Below, piece by piece: positions 8,936 through 18,245 of a DNA stretch of 64,000 nt. The notes beneath the pieces were generated by a model. It did no database searches. It was not told the DNA's origin and was given only the letters and a program-made list of their open reading frames with translations. Origin of the DNA: DAHUXD01 sp963805495 (GTDB lineage: Bacteria > Acidobacteriota > Thermoanaerobaculia > UBA5066 > Gp7-AA6); NCBI GenBank assembly GCA_963805495.1, contig CAWDUQ010000001.1, positions 558,001-622,000 on the forward strand, read 5' to 3'. A program made the translations under genes and the position numbers. Every line of letters begins with the position of its first letter. Position 1 is the first letter of the stretch.

Positions 8936-10831
8936 TCAGTCCGGCGCCGCCCCGGCGAGGAGCTCCCGGATCCGGCGCGTCAGCACACCCGCCGAAAACG
9001 GTTTCTGGAGGAACGCGGTATCGTCGATGGCCGCACCGTCGCGGAGAACGCTCGAACCGGCGTATCCGGAGATGAAGAGGATCCGCGTTTCGGGGTGGAT
9101 GGCGGCCAGCCGGCCGGCGAGCTCGGGACCTCCGATCCCCGGCAGCACCGAGTCGGTGACGAGCAGGTCGATCCGTTCGCTTCGGCGCCTCGCCGTCTCC
9201 AGGGCATCCTCGCCCCGGGCCGCCTCGAGGACCGCGTAGCCGGCCTCCTCGAGGGTCAGCCGGATGAAGGACCGCACGGCCTCCTCGTTTTCCACCAGGA
9301 GGATCGTTCCGGTTCCCCGCGCGACCGGCTCCGGTCGGGGCTCCGCCGCCGCTTTGCGCGTGACGTCCGCCGAGGCACGGGGCAGGAAAACCTTGAAGAT
9401 CGTCCCCCGGCCGGGCTCGCTGTAGACCCACAGGAAACCGCCGCTCTGCTTGACGATCCCGTAGACCGTGGACAGCCCCAGGCCCGTGCCCTTGTCGGTC
9501 TCTTTCGTCGTGAAAAACGGCTCGAACATGCGGGACCGGGTCGCCTCGTCCATTCCTGTCCCCGTGTCCGTGACGCTGACGAGCACGTACCTTCCGGGGG
9601 TCGCCAGGAGGACGGTGGCCGGAACGTACGACTCTTCGATGTCGACGTTCTCGGTCTTGATCGTGAGGGTCCCGCCTTTGGGCATGGCGTCCCGGGCGTT
9701 GACCGCGAGGTTCATCAGCACCTGCGCGATCTGGCCCCGATCGACTTTCACCGCCCCGAGGGACGGGTCGAGGTCGATCCGGATCTCGACGTTCTTTCCG
9801 ATGACGCGCTCCAGGATCCTCTGCGATTCTCGAACGAGGTCGTTGAGGTCGAGCACCTCGACCGCGAAGCTCTGCTTCCGGCTGAACACGAGAAGCTGGC
9901 GCGTCAGCGACGCCGCGCTCTCGGCCGCTCGGCGGATCTGGCCCGCGTATTCGCCGGTCGAACCGGCGGGCGGGTTCCTTTCGAGCATCTCACTGTAGCC
10001 CAGGATGGCGGTCAGCAGGTTGTTGAAGTCGTGGGCGATCCCGCCCGCGAGCCGACCGACGGCCTCCATCTTTTGAGACTGCATGAACTGGGCCTCGAGG
10101 AGTTTCCTTTCGGAGACGTCGTGCTGCACCGCGAAAAAGCCGAGAACCGCTCCCTTGTCGTCGAGGATGGCGTTGGCCGAGACCTCGACCGTGATCAGCT
10201 TCCCGTCGCCGGCCCGGTTGACCATTTCGCCGTGGAACCCGGCGCCGGAGAGCATCGACTTCCAGAACGCCTCGTAGAAGGCGCGGTCGTGCTTGCCGCT
10301 CTTGAGGATCCTCGGCGTCTGGCCGAGGGCGCTCCCGGCCGGCAGGCCGTAGACCCTCTCGAACGCGGGATTGACGAAGATCATCCGGCCGCCCGCGTCG
10401 GTGATCAGGACCACGTTCTCGGCCTGCTCGACCGCGCGGAGCAGCTTGCGCGCGAACTCGTTCGCGCGATTCTCCGCGGTGACGTCGCGTGCGACTGCGG
10501 AGGCCCCGATGACGGCGCCCGTTTCGTCGCGGACCGGAGAAATCGTGAGCGACACCGCGACGATCGAACCGTCCCTGCGCTTCCGGAGCGTCTCGAGTGG
10601 CCGGACGGTCTCGCCGCGCAGGATTCGCTCCATGCACTCGGCGAATTCGGGCGCGCTCTCCTCCGGAACGTGCAGCGACAGCGGCGAGCCCAGGGCTTCC
10701 GACGCCGGATGTCCGTACAGGCGCTCCGCCCCGCCGTTCCAGCTGGTGATCCGGCCGTGAAGGTCCACGCTGCTGATGGCGTCTTCGGAGGAGCGAACGA
10801 TTTCGGCGAGGAGGGCGTCCTGCGGCCTCAT
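8936..10831 (-). CDS. Soluble hybrid histidine kinase with two PAS domains
   Basis: 631 residues and no membrane segment. PAS at about 7-115 (RSSEDAISSVDLHGRITSWN) and about 130-245 (TPRILKSGKHDRAFYEAFW). HisKA has its His near 266 in GGIAHDFNN, HATPase_c has GTGLGLSTVYGIVKQSGG, and the receiver domain has its Asp near 560 (LLVTDSVLPG). The start at 10831 lies just before the first PAS, with GAGG upstream; the longer frame adds 58 non-homologous residues. Its stop is two bases from the GTG of the NtrC-type gene, so the pair is co-transcribed and probably forms one phosphorelay. The missing membrane domain suggests cytoplasmic sensing. Confidence 0.92.
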   Translation of the reverse strand: MRPQDALLAEIVRSSEDAISSVDLHGRITSWNGGAERLYGHPASEALGSPLSLHVPEESAPEFAECMERILRGETVRPLETLRKRRDGSIVAVSLTISPVRDETGAVIGASAVARDVTAENRANEFARKLLRAVEQAENVVLITDAGGRMIFVNPAFERVYGLPAGSALGQTPRILKSGKHDRAFYEAFWKSMLSGAGFHGEMVNRAGDGKLITVEVSANAILDDKGAVLGFFAVQHDVSERKLLEAQFMQSQKMEAVGRLAGGIAHDFNNLLTAILGYSEMLERNPPAGSTGEYAGQIRRAAESAASLTRQLLVFSRKQSFAVEVLDLNDLVRESQRILERVIGKNVEIRIDLDPSLGAVKVDRGQIAQVLMNLAVNARDAMPKGGTLTIKTENVDIEESYVPATVLLATPGRYVLVSVTDTGTGMDEATRSRMFEPFFTTKETDKGTGLGLSTVYGIVKQSGGFLWVYSEPGRGTIFKVFLPRASADVTRKAAAEPRPEPVARGTGTILLVENEEAVRSFIRLTLEEAGYAVLEAARGEDALETARRRSERIDLLVTDSVLPGIGGPELAGRLAAIHPETRILFISGYAGSSVLRDGAAIDDTAFLQKPFSAGVLTRRIRELLAGAAPD

Positions 10832-11186
10832 GCGGAAGACCTCACAGCCGGGCGCCCGGAGGTCGACGCGCGACCAACCGCCGCACACGAGGCACTCGAC
10901 GAGTGTTCGCTGCCTCGCGGAGCGTTCAGGTATTTGCCCGCGGACTGGATCCCCGGGTGCTCCTTCAGACCCGGTCGCGTCTCCAGGGACGCGGCGAAGG
11001 GCCACGAATCACCCGAACTCGATTGCATGGGGACCGTCCTTTGAGATGCCGTGTTCATGGTACGGGGATCCGGGTCATTTCCCGGGTGCGCCCTTCCCAA
11101 AATAGGCATTCTCGGCTCGTGGCTGTATCAGCGCCGTGAAGGGCTCCGCCTCATACGGCGTACTACCCGTGACGAACGGGGCCGCC
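10832..11186. other. 355-nt intergenic stretch without a recognised gene
   Basis: It separates two minus-strand signalling operons. I see no convincing ORF or RNA gene. A weak 5-bp hairpin (CCCGT/ACGGG) near 11167-11181 might end the LuxR-type operon. The promoter of the kinase at 8936-10831 presumably lies here, but I cannot place it. Confidence 0.4.
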
Positions 11187-11825
11187 TCAATCCAGGAGAC
11201 GGGCCTGGATTGCGTACCGGGTGAGATCCGCGTTGGTCTGAAACCCCATCTTTTCGAGGATCCGGGCGCGGTGGGTGCTGACGGTCTGAGGACTGAGAGA
11301 CAACTCCTCGCCGATCGCTTTGACCGTCATGCCCGATGCGAGCCGGCGGAAGACCTGGTACTCCCGGTCGGAAAGAGCTTCGTGGGGAGCGTCCTGCGGT
11401 TGCGTTCGCAGCCCGACCGCGGCCGCGAGGCGCTCGGCGAGCGACGCACTGACGTACCTGCCCCCGGCGAGGACTTTCCTTATCGCGGTGGCGAGCTCCT
11501 TCGCGGCGGCCTGTTTCGTGAGATATCCCGCCGCGCCGGCTCGCAGCATTCGGAGCGCGAACTGGTCCTCGGAATACATGCTCAGAACGAGGACGGGCGT
11601 CCTCGGACGTTCCAGATGAAGTTTCTTGAGGACATCCAGGCCGCTCATGTCCGGCAGCGAGATGTCGAGAACGATCACGTCCCAGTCCTGTTCGCGCGCC
11701 AGCCGCAGGGCGCCCTGGCCGTCGTCCGTTTCGCCGAAGACCGCATCCGCGATCGTGTCGGTCAGGATCTGCTTGAGTCCGCTCAGCACGACGGGATAGT
11801 CGTCGACCAGAAGAATCCGCGTCAT
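11187..11825 (-). CDS. LuxR/NarL-type response regulator
   Basis: 212 residues. The receiver domain has phosphoacceptor Asp54 (VIVLDISLPD) and Lys in GYLTKQ. The C-terminal LuxR helix-turn-helix spans about 146-205 (LSDREYQVFRRLASGMTVKAIG then SPQTVSTHRARILEKMG). The start overlaps the stop of the upstream kinase by ATGA, so the two are translationally coupled and form a cognate two-component pair. The target genes are not visible. Confidence 0.95.
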   Translation of the reverse strand: MTRILLVDDYPVVLSGLKQILTDTIADAVFGETDDGQGALRLAREQDWDVIVLDISLPDMSGLDVLKKLHLERPRTPVLVLSMYSEDQFALRMLRAGAAGYLTKQAAAKELATAIRKVLAGGRYVSASLAERLAAAVGLRTQPQDAPHEALSDREYQVFRRLASGMTVKAIGEELSLSPQTVSTHRARILEKMGFQTNADLTRYAIQARLLD

Positions 11826-13672
11826 GGCGGAAAGCTCAATTGGACCCGCGTGCCTTTTCCCGGAGCCGACCAAACGGCCACTTCGCCTCCGAGGGCGCGG
11901 GCCCGCTCGCGCATGCCGACGAGGCCGAGCGAGCGGGAATCATCGAGCTTCTCGGCCGCGATCCCGCGTCCGTCGTCGCGCACCTCGAGGCGCAGGCCGC
12001 CGGCGTCGCAGCGGAGCCGCACGTCGACGGAGGCGGCACCCGAATGGCGGGAGACGTTGGTCAGCGCTTCCTGGAGGATCCGAAAGGCGGCGGTGGAGCG
12101 GTCGGGACTCAGCCGTTCGGCCTCCACCGTCGCCGACATGCGGCAGGCGATTCCGGCTCGTTTCTGGAAGTCCCGCGCGTACCACTCGACGGCCGCCTCC
12201 AGGCCGAGCTCGTCGAGGACTCCGGGGCGCAGCTCGGTCGCAATGCGCTGCACCGATTCGAGAGTCGTGGAGATGAGCGCCGACATCGAGGCGACCTTTT
12301 CGAGGAGGGTTTCGGTTGCGGACCCGGGGAGCTGGGCGAGCCGGCGTTCCAGAAAGGCCGTGTCCATGTGGAGGGCCGTCAGGGCCTGCCCGACCTCGTC
12401 GTGCACGTTGCGCGCAATTCGGCGACCTTCCTCTTCCCGGGCGAGCCGCAGCCATCCGGCGAGGGCGCGAATCTCGTCGTGCGAGCGGCGCAGACGCTCC
12501 TCGGCGACCCTCTGGTCCGTGACGTCGCTGACCACGCCGACGAATTCCCTGACCGTCCCGGCCTCGTCGAACGTCGGGTGTCCGAGACTATGGAGGTGGC
12601 GTTGCGCTCCGCCGGGTCCGACGATGCGGTAGCGGCTCTCGAAGTCCGTGCCCTCGCGCACGGCCTGCGCGATCTCCGCGTTCACGCGCGCCGCATCCTC
12701 GGGATGGAGCCTGCCCAGGAACAATTCGTGCGAAGGGCTCGTCCGCGGGGAATCGAGGCCGAAGATCCGACAGGTCTCGGCGGACCAGAAGAGCTCTCCG
12801 GTCCCGACGTTCCAGGCCCAGCTTCCGGTGTGGCTGAGACGCTGGCCTTCGTTCAGGTAGACCTCGCTCGTCTTCAGTGCGGTCTCCAGGCGCTTGCGTT
12901 CGGTGATGTCGCGGAGCACGCCGAGGTGCTGGCCGGGAACGAAGTGCGCCCGAGCGGCGAACTCGACCTTGAGCGGCGAACCGTCCGAACGGAGGAAGGC
13001 CCATTCTCCCTCCAGGGTTCCCCTGCGGAGCAGCTGCTGGAGGGCGTCGTCGAAATCGTATCCTCCGACCGTGATCTCCGAGACCCTGAGGCGAAGAATT
13101 GCTTCGTGGTCGCGTCCGAGAAGCGCGCAGGCGGCGGGATTGGCGTCGATGAAACATCCGTCCTCGTCGATGATCAGGATGGCGTCGAGGGCCCCCTCGA
13201 AGATCGCGCGGAAGCGGGTCTCGCTCTCGCGCACGGATTGCTCGGCGCGCCGGCTCTCGGAGAGATCCAGGCCCAGGACGAGCTGCGAACCGTCCGACAG
13301 CGCGGACCGCGTCCACGAGATCTCGATGATCTTTCCGTCGCGCGTCCGAGCGCGGTGATTGGCCCAGCCTGGCTGTTCTTCGGGGAGCATCTCCGTTGCG
13401 CGGCGGCGACCTTCCGGATCGGGATAGGCCTCGGCGAGGGTATGCGTCTGGCGCGCTTCTTCCAGCGTCCATCCCATGACCCGCTCCCACTCGCGGTTGG
13501 CAAAGATGAGCCGACCGGCCGGGTCGAAGCAGGAGATCATGACGGGGCTCCGGTCGAAGATGAGCTGCAGGATCTCGATCTGTCCGCGCAGCCGGTGGCG
13601 CTCGCGGACGACGACGCCGGCGTCCGCAGCGGAGGCCGGCCGTCGTCCTTCGGGAGGCTCCGACCGTTTCAT
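11822..13672 (-). CDS. PAS-rich HisKA_3 (NarX-type) sensor kinase
   Basis: 616 residues and no transmembrane helix. Three PAS domains at about 35-150, 155-265 and 275-395; the last (SHTGSWAWNVGTGELFWS) is of the PAS_3 kind. The HisKA_3 dimerisation domain has its His near 425 in RIARNVHDEVGQALTALH, and a short HATPase_c with DDGRGI and LGLVGMRERA ends the protein. This architecture pairs with NarL/LuxR-type regulators, and the gene overlaps exactly such a regulator (11187-11825). Likely a cytoplasmic sensor of a small ligand or redox state. Confidence 0.93.
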   Translation of the reverse strand: MKRSEPPEGRRPASAADAGVVVRERHRLRGQIEILQLIFDRSPVMISCFDPAGRLIFANREWERVMGWTLEEARQTHTLAEAYPDPEGRRRATEMLPEEQPGWANHRARTRDGKIIEISWTRSALSDGSQLVLGLDLSESRRAEQSVRESETRFRAIFEGALDAILIIDEDGCFIDANPAACALLGRDHEAILRLRVSEITVGGYDFDDALQQLLRRGTLEGEWAFLRSDGSPLKVEFAARAHFVPGQHLGVLRDITERKRLETALKTSEVYLNEGQRLSHTGSWAWNVGTGELFWSAETCRIFGLDSPRTSPSHELFLGRLHPEDAARVNAEIAQAVREGTDFESRYRIVGPGGAQRHLHSLGHPTFDEAGTVREFVGVVSDVTDQRVAEERLRRSHDEIRALAGWLRLAREEEGRRIARNVHDEVGQALTALHMDTAFLERRLAQLPGSATETLLEKVASMSALISTTLESVQRIATELRPGVLDELGLEAAVEWYARDFQKRAGIACRMSATVEAERLSPDRSTAAFRILQEALTNVSRHSGAASVDVRLRCDAGGLRLEVRDDGRGIAAEKLDDSRSLGLVGMRERARALGGEVAVWSAPGKGTRVQLSFPP

Positions 13673-13788
13673 GTACTCTGTCCGGCCCCTCGACCCGGGA
13701 AACCGGTGAGCCGCCAGCGCCGAGGGCTCCGACCTGAGGTCATGTTACCCCCATGCGGGGCGGAAGGCGGTCCGCGACGGCCGGCCCA

Positions 13789-13805
13789 CTGATTCGAATG
13801 CATCA
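13789..13805 (-). promoter_or_regulatory. Copy B of recurrent 17-bp palindrome, upstream of feoB
   Basis: Read on the minus strand it is TGATGCATTCGAATCAG. It ends 33 nt before the feoB ATG, a position where a repressor would block transcription, consistent with an operator. Confidence 0.55.
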
Positions 13806-13838
13806 CGGAGCCGGCTGGCGGAGCGCTGACGATGGGGC

Positions 13839-15800
13839 ATGAGCCCCACGGCCCACTCCGAGGGAGTCGTGCTGGTCGGCAATCCGAACGTCGGCAAGAG
13901 CGCACTCTTCGGAGCGCTGACCGGCAAGTACGTGACGGTCTCGAACTATCCGGGCACGACGGTCGAGGTCTCCGAGGGCTCGATGACGGTCGGCCGGAGC
14001 CGAGGCGCGATCCGCGACACGCCGGGGACGGCGTCGCTGCTGCCCTTCTCGGAGGACGAGCGGGTGACCCGGGACATTCTTCTGTCGACCCGGCCGGCGG
14101 CCGTCGTCGTGGTCGGGGACGCGAAGAACCTGGAGCGGGCCGTGGCCCTCGCGCTCGAAGTCGCCGAGACGGGCCTTCCCCTCGTCGTCTGCCTCAACAT
14201 GATGGACGAGGCGCGCGCCCGCGGCTTCTCGATCGACGCCGGGCGGCTCGCGGCGCGCCTCGGCGCCGCCGTGGTCGAAACGGTCGCGGTCCGGCACGAG
14301 GGGATTTCCCGGCTGGCCGCGGCGATCGACGAAGCGCGGCCGGCGGCCTTCCGAATCGCCTACCCCGATCCGATCGAGCGGGCTCTCGAGGCGGTCGAGT
14401 CCCTCATGCCGGACGCGCCGTTCGGCCCTCGTACGCTGGCGCTCGGCGCGCTGGCGGGCGACCAGACGCTCACGCCGTGGCTGCGGGCGCACCTCACCGA
14501 CGACGCCCTCGCGCGCCTGGAGAAAGTGAGACAGCGCCTGCGCCGCTTCTATCGCGACGACCTCGGCGCCGTCATCCAGGATGCCCGGCGGCGCGCGGCC
14601 GCCGAGATCGTGCGCGAGGTCCGGACGCGGCGCGAGCCCGCCGCCTCGTCGATCGGGCCCCTGCAGCGCTGGCTCGACGTGGCCACGACCCATCCCGTCC
14701 TTGGGGTGCCCGTGCTGCTCGCGGCGCTCTACCTCTCGTATCTCTTCGTCGGCGTCTTCGGCGCGAGAACGCTGGTGGACGTTCTGGAGAACGGGTTGTT
14801 CGGGAAGATCGTCAGTCCGGCGGCGACTCGCCTCGCCGACGCCATCATCCCCTGGCCGCTCGTCCGGGACTTTTTCGTCGGGCCCTACGGGCTCGTGACG
14901 ATGGCGCTGGCGTACTCTCTCGCACTCGTGCTGCCGATCGTCGGCACGTTCTTCATCGCCTTCGGGATCCTGGAGGACTCGGGCTACCTGCCGCGCCTCG
15001 CCGTGATGGTCAACCGCATCTTCAAGTCGATGGGGTTGAACGGCAAGGCCGTGCTTCCGATGGTCCTCGGTCTCGGCTGCGACACGATGGCGACGCTGAC
15101 GACCCGGATCCTCGAGACCCCCAGGGAACGGCTCATCGTGATCCTGCTCCTCGCGCTCGGCGTCCCGTGCTCGGCGCAGCTGACCGTGATTCTCGCGATG
15201 CTCGGCGGAATCTCCGCCCTCGCCCTGACGATCTGGGCCTTCGTGGTGCTCTCGGTCCTCTTCCTCGTGGGCAAGCTCGCCGCGAGCGTGCTGCCGGGCC
15301 GGAGCAGCGATTTCGTCCTGGAGTTGCCTCCCCTGCGCGTGCCCCGGCCGGGGAACCTGCTCGTCAAGACGCTCGCCCGCATCGAGTGGTACCTGCGGGA
15401 GGCCGTTCCGCTCTTCGTCCTCGGGACGGCCGTCCTCTTCGTGGCCGACCGGCTGCGCCTGATCGGCTGGATCGAGCGGGCGGCGCGGCCGGTGGTCACC
15501 GGCGCGCTGGGCCTGCCGGCCGAGACGGCGCCCGCGTTCGTCATCGGTTTCCTGCGGCGCGACTTCGGGGCGGCCGGGCTCTTCGACATGGCCCGCCACG
15601 GCCGGATCGACCCCATTCAGTCGCTCGTCGCCATGGTCACGATCACCCTCTTCCTTCCGTGCATCGCCAATTTCTTCATGATCGTCAAGGAACGCGGCTG
15701 GAAGACGGCGGGCGCGATCGCCGCCTTCGTCTTCCCCTTCGCGGTCGCGGTGGGCGCCGCGCTCAACCTGGTGCTGCGCGCCGTTCGGTTGCCTCTCTGA
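13839..15800 (+). CDS. feoB: Ferrous iron transporter FeoB
   Basis: 653 residues. The N-terminal G domain has G1 GNPNVGKS (14-21), NYPGTTVE, G3 DTPG (60-63) and G4 NMMD (120-123). The C-terminal membrane part has the two Gate regions (GTFFIAFGILEDSGYLPRLAV and GFLRRDFGAAGL), each with conserved residues of the transport path. FeoB drives GTP-dependent Fe(II) uptake across the inner membrane. The protein is a little shorter than E. coli FeoB. It is the first gene of a three-gene operon whose members overlap by 1 and 4 nt, and it carries a palindromic operator candidate just upstream. Confidence 0.95.
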   Translation: MSPTAHSEGVVLVGNPNVGKSALFGALTGKYVTVSNYPGTTVEVSEGSMTVGRSRGAIRDTPGTASLLPFSEDERVTRDILLSTRPAAVVVVGDAKNLERAVALALEVAETGLPLVVCLNMMDEARARGFSIDAGRLAARLGAAVVETVAVRHEGISRLAAAIDEARPAAFRIAYPDPIERALEAVESLMPDAPFGPRTLALGALAGDQTLTPWLRAHLTDDALARLEKVRQRLRRFYRDDLGAVIQDARRRAAAEIVREVRTRREPAASSIGPLQRWLDVATTHPVLGVPVLLAALYLSYLFVGVFGARTLVDVLENGLFGKIVSPAATRLADAIIPWPLVRDFFVGPYGLVTMALAYSLALVLPIVGTFFIAFGILEDSGYLPRLAVMVNRIFKSMGLNGKAVLPMVLGLGCDTMATLTTRILETPRERLIVILLLALGVPCSAQLTVILAMLGGISALALTIWAFVVLSVLFLVGKLAASVLPGRSSDFVLELPPLRVPRPGNLLVKTLARIEWYLREAVPLFVLGTAVLFVADRLRLIGWIERAARPVVTGALGLPAETAPAFVIGFLRRDFGAAGLFDMARHGRIDPIQSLVAMVTITLFLPCIANFFMIVKERGWKTAGAIAAFVFPFAVAVGAALNLVLRAVRLPL

Positions 15801-16048
15801 TGAAGCCCGACGAGACTCCCTTCCGGCCGCTTCCCGCGCACCCGGCGCCGGCGTCGGAGGCGAGCACCTTCGTGTGCGGCCTCTGCGGGAACCGGTTCAC
15901 GCACGGCGGACTCGTGTGCGGCGCGTGCCCGATGCAGACGGGCTGCCAGCTCGTCCGTTGCCCCAACTGCGGGTTCCAGTTTCCGCGGTCCTCTCGGATC
16001 GTCGATTTTCTGAGCCGGGTGTTCCGGCGCGCGCGGAGGCATCCATGA
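15800..16048 (+). CDS. Small Cys-rich zinc-ribbon-like protein in the feo operon
   Basis: 82 residues; the ATG shares one base with the feoB stop. It holds FVCGLCGNRF, VCGACPMQTGC and VRCPNCGFQF: at least eight cysteines as three CxxC pairs plus extras, typical of a zinc ribbon or rubredoxin-like knuckle. It has no membrane segment. Its place between feoB and a DtxR-FeoA gene suggests a FeoC-like accessory role, perhaps metal or Fe-S sensing for FeoB, but it is not homologous to enterobacterial FeoC as far as I can see. The C-terminal tail is basic (VFRRARRHP). Confidence 0.8.
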   Translation: MKPDETPFRPLPAHPAPASEASTFVCGLCGNRFTHGGLVCGACPMQTGCQLVRCPNCGFQFPRSSRIVDFLSRVFRRARRHP

Positions 16049-16713
16049 TCCTGCACCCCGACCTGGCCGACCAGGACATCGAGGAGGTCGCCGAGGAGCT
16101 CTGGACACTCAACGAGCGGGGCCTCGACCAGATCGAGGACCTGCGCGCCTCGAGCGAAGTGGCGGTGCTGGACGCCGCGCTCGGAGAGCTCTCGCGGCGG
16201 GGCCTCGTGCGCGTGGAAGCAGGGCGGTTCGCGCTCACCTCGGAGGGCCGAAGCCTCGCCGCCCGCCAGGTCCGCCGCCACCGGCTCGCCGAGGTGCTCT
16301 TCACGACCGTGCTCGAGGTTCGCGACGAGTCGGCCGTCGACCGCACCGCCTGCGTCATGGAACACGTCCTCGGCGCGGGACTCGCCGACGCGATCTGCGC
16401 GTTTCTCGGGCACCCCCGCACCTGCCCGCACGGGAAACCGATTCCCCAGGGGCCCTGCTGCCACGAGCTGTCGCAGACGATCGAGCCGCTCGTGCAGCCG
16501 CTCGACCGGCTGCCCGCCGGCGGCGAGGGGCGGATCGTCTACATCGTGCCGCGCGACCGCGAGCGCCTCGCGCCGCTGACGAACCTCGGGATCGTTCCGG
16601 GGGCCCACGTGCGCGTGCGCCAGAAAGTGCCCGCTTTCGTTCTCGTGCTCGGCGAGACGGTCCTCGCCCTCGATCCCGCGATCGCGGGCGAGATCTACGT
16701 CAAGAAGGTCTGA
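16045..16713 (+). CDS. DtxR/MntR-type iron-dependent regulator fused to FeoA (SH3-like) domain
   Basis: 222 residues, overlapping the preceding gene by ATGA. The N-terminal winged helix (LDAALGELSRRGLVRVEAGRFALTSEG) and dimerisation/metal region (RHRLAEVLFTT, CVMEHVLG, FLGHPRTCPHGKPIP) are DtxR-like. From about 150 an SH3-like FeoA domain follows (LAPLTNLGIVPGAHVRVRQ). No separate feoA exists in the operon, so this domain may serve as FeoA as well as in regulation. Probably it represses iron uptake when Fe(II) is plentiful. Confidence 0.9.
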   Translation: MILHPDLADQDIEEVAEELWTLNERGLDQIEDLRASSEVAVLDAALGELSRRGLVRVEAGRFALTSEGRSLAARQVRRHRLAEVLFTTVLEVRDESAVDRTACVMEHVLGAGLADAICAFLGHPRTCPHGKPIPQGPCCHELSQTIEPLVQPLDRLPAGGEGRIVYIVPRDRERLAPLTNLGIVPGAHVRVRQKVPAFVLVLGETVLALDPAIAGEIYVKKV

Positions 16714-16730
16714 GCGAAGGAGGATCCGGC

Positions 16731-18245
16731 CTAGCCGGTGGCGTCGAGGCCCGTCGCCGAGGCTTCCGCCCGAAGGTATTCGTCGATCGCGGCGGCGGCC
16801 TTGCGCCCGTGGCCCATGGCCAGGATCACCGTCGAGGCCCCGGCCACGATGTCGCCGCCGGCGAAGACGCCCTTGCGGGTCGTCATCATGGTCTTCTCGT
16901 CCACGACGAGGGTGCCGTGCCGCGTCGTCGTCAGGCCGGTCGTGGTCTTCGGAATGAGCGGGTTGGGGCCGTTGCCGATCGCCTCGATGACGATCTCGAC
17001 CGGAAGATCCTCGAACGCCCCCTCGATCGGCACCGGCCGGCGCCGGCCCTTCTCGTCGGGCTCTCCGAGCTCGCACCGCTGCACCTTGAGCGCCCGCACC
17101 CATCCGTCCGAGCCCCCGACGATCTCGACCGGCGCGCAGAGCATCCGGAACTCGACGCCCTCCTGCTCGGCGTGGTGCACCTCCTCGAGGCGGGCCGGCA
17201 TCTCGGCGCGGGAACGCCGGTAGACGAGATACACGTGCTTGGCCCCGAGACGCAGCGCCGACCGCGCGGCGTCCATCGCGACGTTGCCGCCGCCGAGGAC
17301 CGCGACGTTGTCCCGCCGCAGGACCGGAGTGTCTTCCACGGGGAATCGATAGGCGCCCATCAGGTTCGCGCGGGTGAGGTACTCGTTGGCCGAGTAGACG
17401 CCGTTGAGGTCTTCGCCCGGGACGTTGACGAAGTAGGGGAGTCCCGCTCCGGTCGCGACGTACACGGCGTCGAAGCCGTCGTCGAAGAGGTCGTCGATCG
17501 TAAGCGTCTGGCCGACGATCGTGTCGAACTCGAACTGCACGCCCATCTGCGACAGGTTGTCGACCTCCGCCTGAACGATGCTCTTGGGAAGACGAAACTC
17601 CGGGATTCCGTACACGAGGACGCCGCCGGCCTTGTGGAAGGCCTCGAAGACGACCGCCTCGTGGCCGAGGCGCCTCAGGTCTCCCGCGCAGGTCAGGCCC
17701 GATGGTCCCGCACCGATGATGGCGACGCGCCGGCCGGTCGGCGCACCGACCGAGGGAAGCTCGACGCCGCCCTCCTCCCGCTCCCAGTCAGCCAGAAACG
17801 CCTCGATCTTGCCGACCGAGACCGCGAATCCCAGGTCCTTGTGGACCTTGGCGACCATGCAGTTCTCCTGGCACTGGCTCTCCTGCGGGCAGACCCGCCC
17901 GCAGATCGCCGGGAGAAGGTTGGTCTCCTTGATGAGGCGGATCGCGCCCCGGAAGTCGCCATCGGCGACGAGCTTCAGGAACCCGGGCACGTCGACGCCG
18001 ACCGGGCACCCCGAGACGCACGGCTCGTTCTTGCACGAGAGGCAGCGCACGGCTTCCGCGCGGGCTTGCGCGGGCGTATAGGCGAACGGGACTTCGCGGA
18101 TGTTGCCCACGCGCTCGGCAGGGTCCTGCTCGGCCCAGAAGACCCTGGGCAGCTGGCCCCGCTGTTTGTTCGTCAGGGTGTGACGGTTGTCGACGCGCGT
18201 CGCGAGCTCTTCGGGGGTCGGGTTGGTGCGGGTTTCGTCGGACAT
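16731..18245 (-). CDS. nfnB: NfnB/GltD-type NADPH oxidoreductase subunit
   Basis: 504 residues. Two [4Fe-4S] Cys clusters lie near the N-terminus (CLSCKNEPCVSGCPVG at 69-83, CGRVCPQESQCQENC at 115-129). An FAD-binding GAGPSGLTCAGDLRRLGHEAVVFE region follows near 170, and an NADP-binding GGGNVAMDAARSALRLGAKHV region near 308. On its own this could be called the glutamate synthase small chain, but the gene overlaps by one base an NfnA-type partner and no large glutamate synthase subunit is present. The pair is therefore best read as NADH-dependent reduced ferredoxin:NADP+ oxidoreductase (NfnAB, also called SudAB). Confidence 0.88.
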   Translation of the reverse strand: MSDETRTNPTPEELATRVDNRHTLTNKQRGQLPRVFWAEQDPAERVGNIREVPFAYTPAQARAEAVRCLSCKNEPCVSGCPVGVDVPGFLKLVADGDFRGAIRLIKETNLLPAICGRVCPQESQCQENCMVAKVHKDLGFAVSVGKIEAFLADWEREEGGVELPSVGAPTGRRVAIIGAGPSGLTCAGDLRRLGHEAVVFEAFHKAGGVLVYGIPEFRLPKSIVQAEVDNLSQMGVQFEFDTIVGQTLTIDDLFDDGFDAVYVATGAGLPYFVNVPGEDLNGVYSANEYLTRANLMGAYRFPVEDTPVLRRDNVAVLGGGNVAMDAARSALRLGAKHVYLVYRRSRAEMPARLEEVHHAEQEGVEFRMLCAPVEIVGGSDGWVRALKVQRCELGEPDEKGRRRPVPIEGAFEDLPVEIVIEAIGNGPNPLIPKTTTGLTTTRHGTLVVDEKTMMTTRKGVFAGGDIVAGASTVILAMGHGRKAAAAIDEYLRAEASATGLDATG

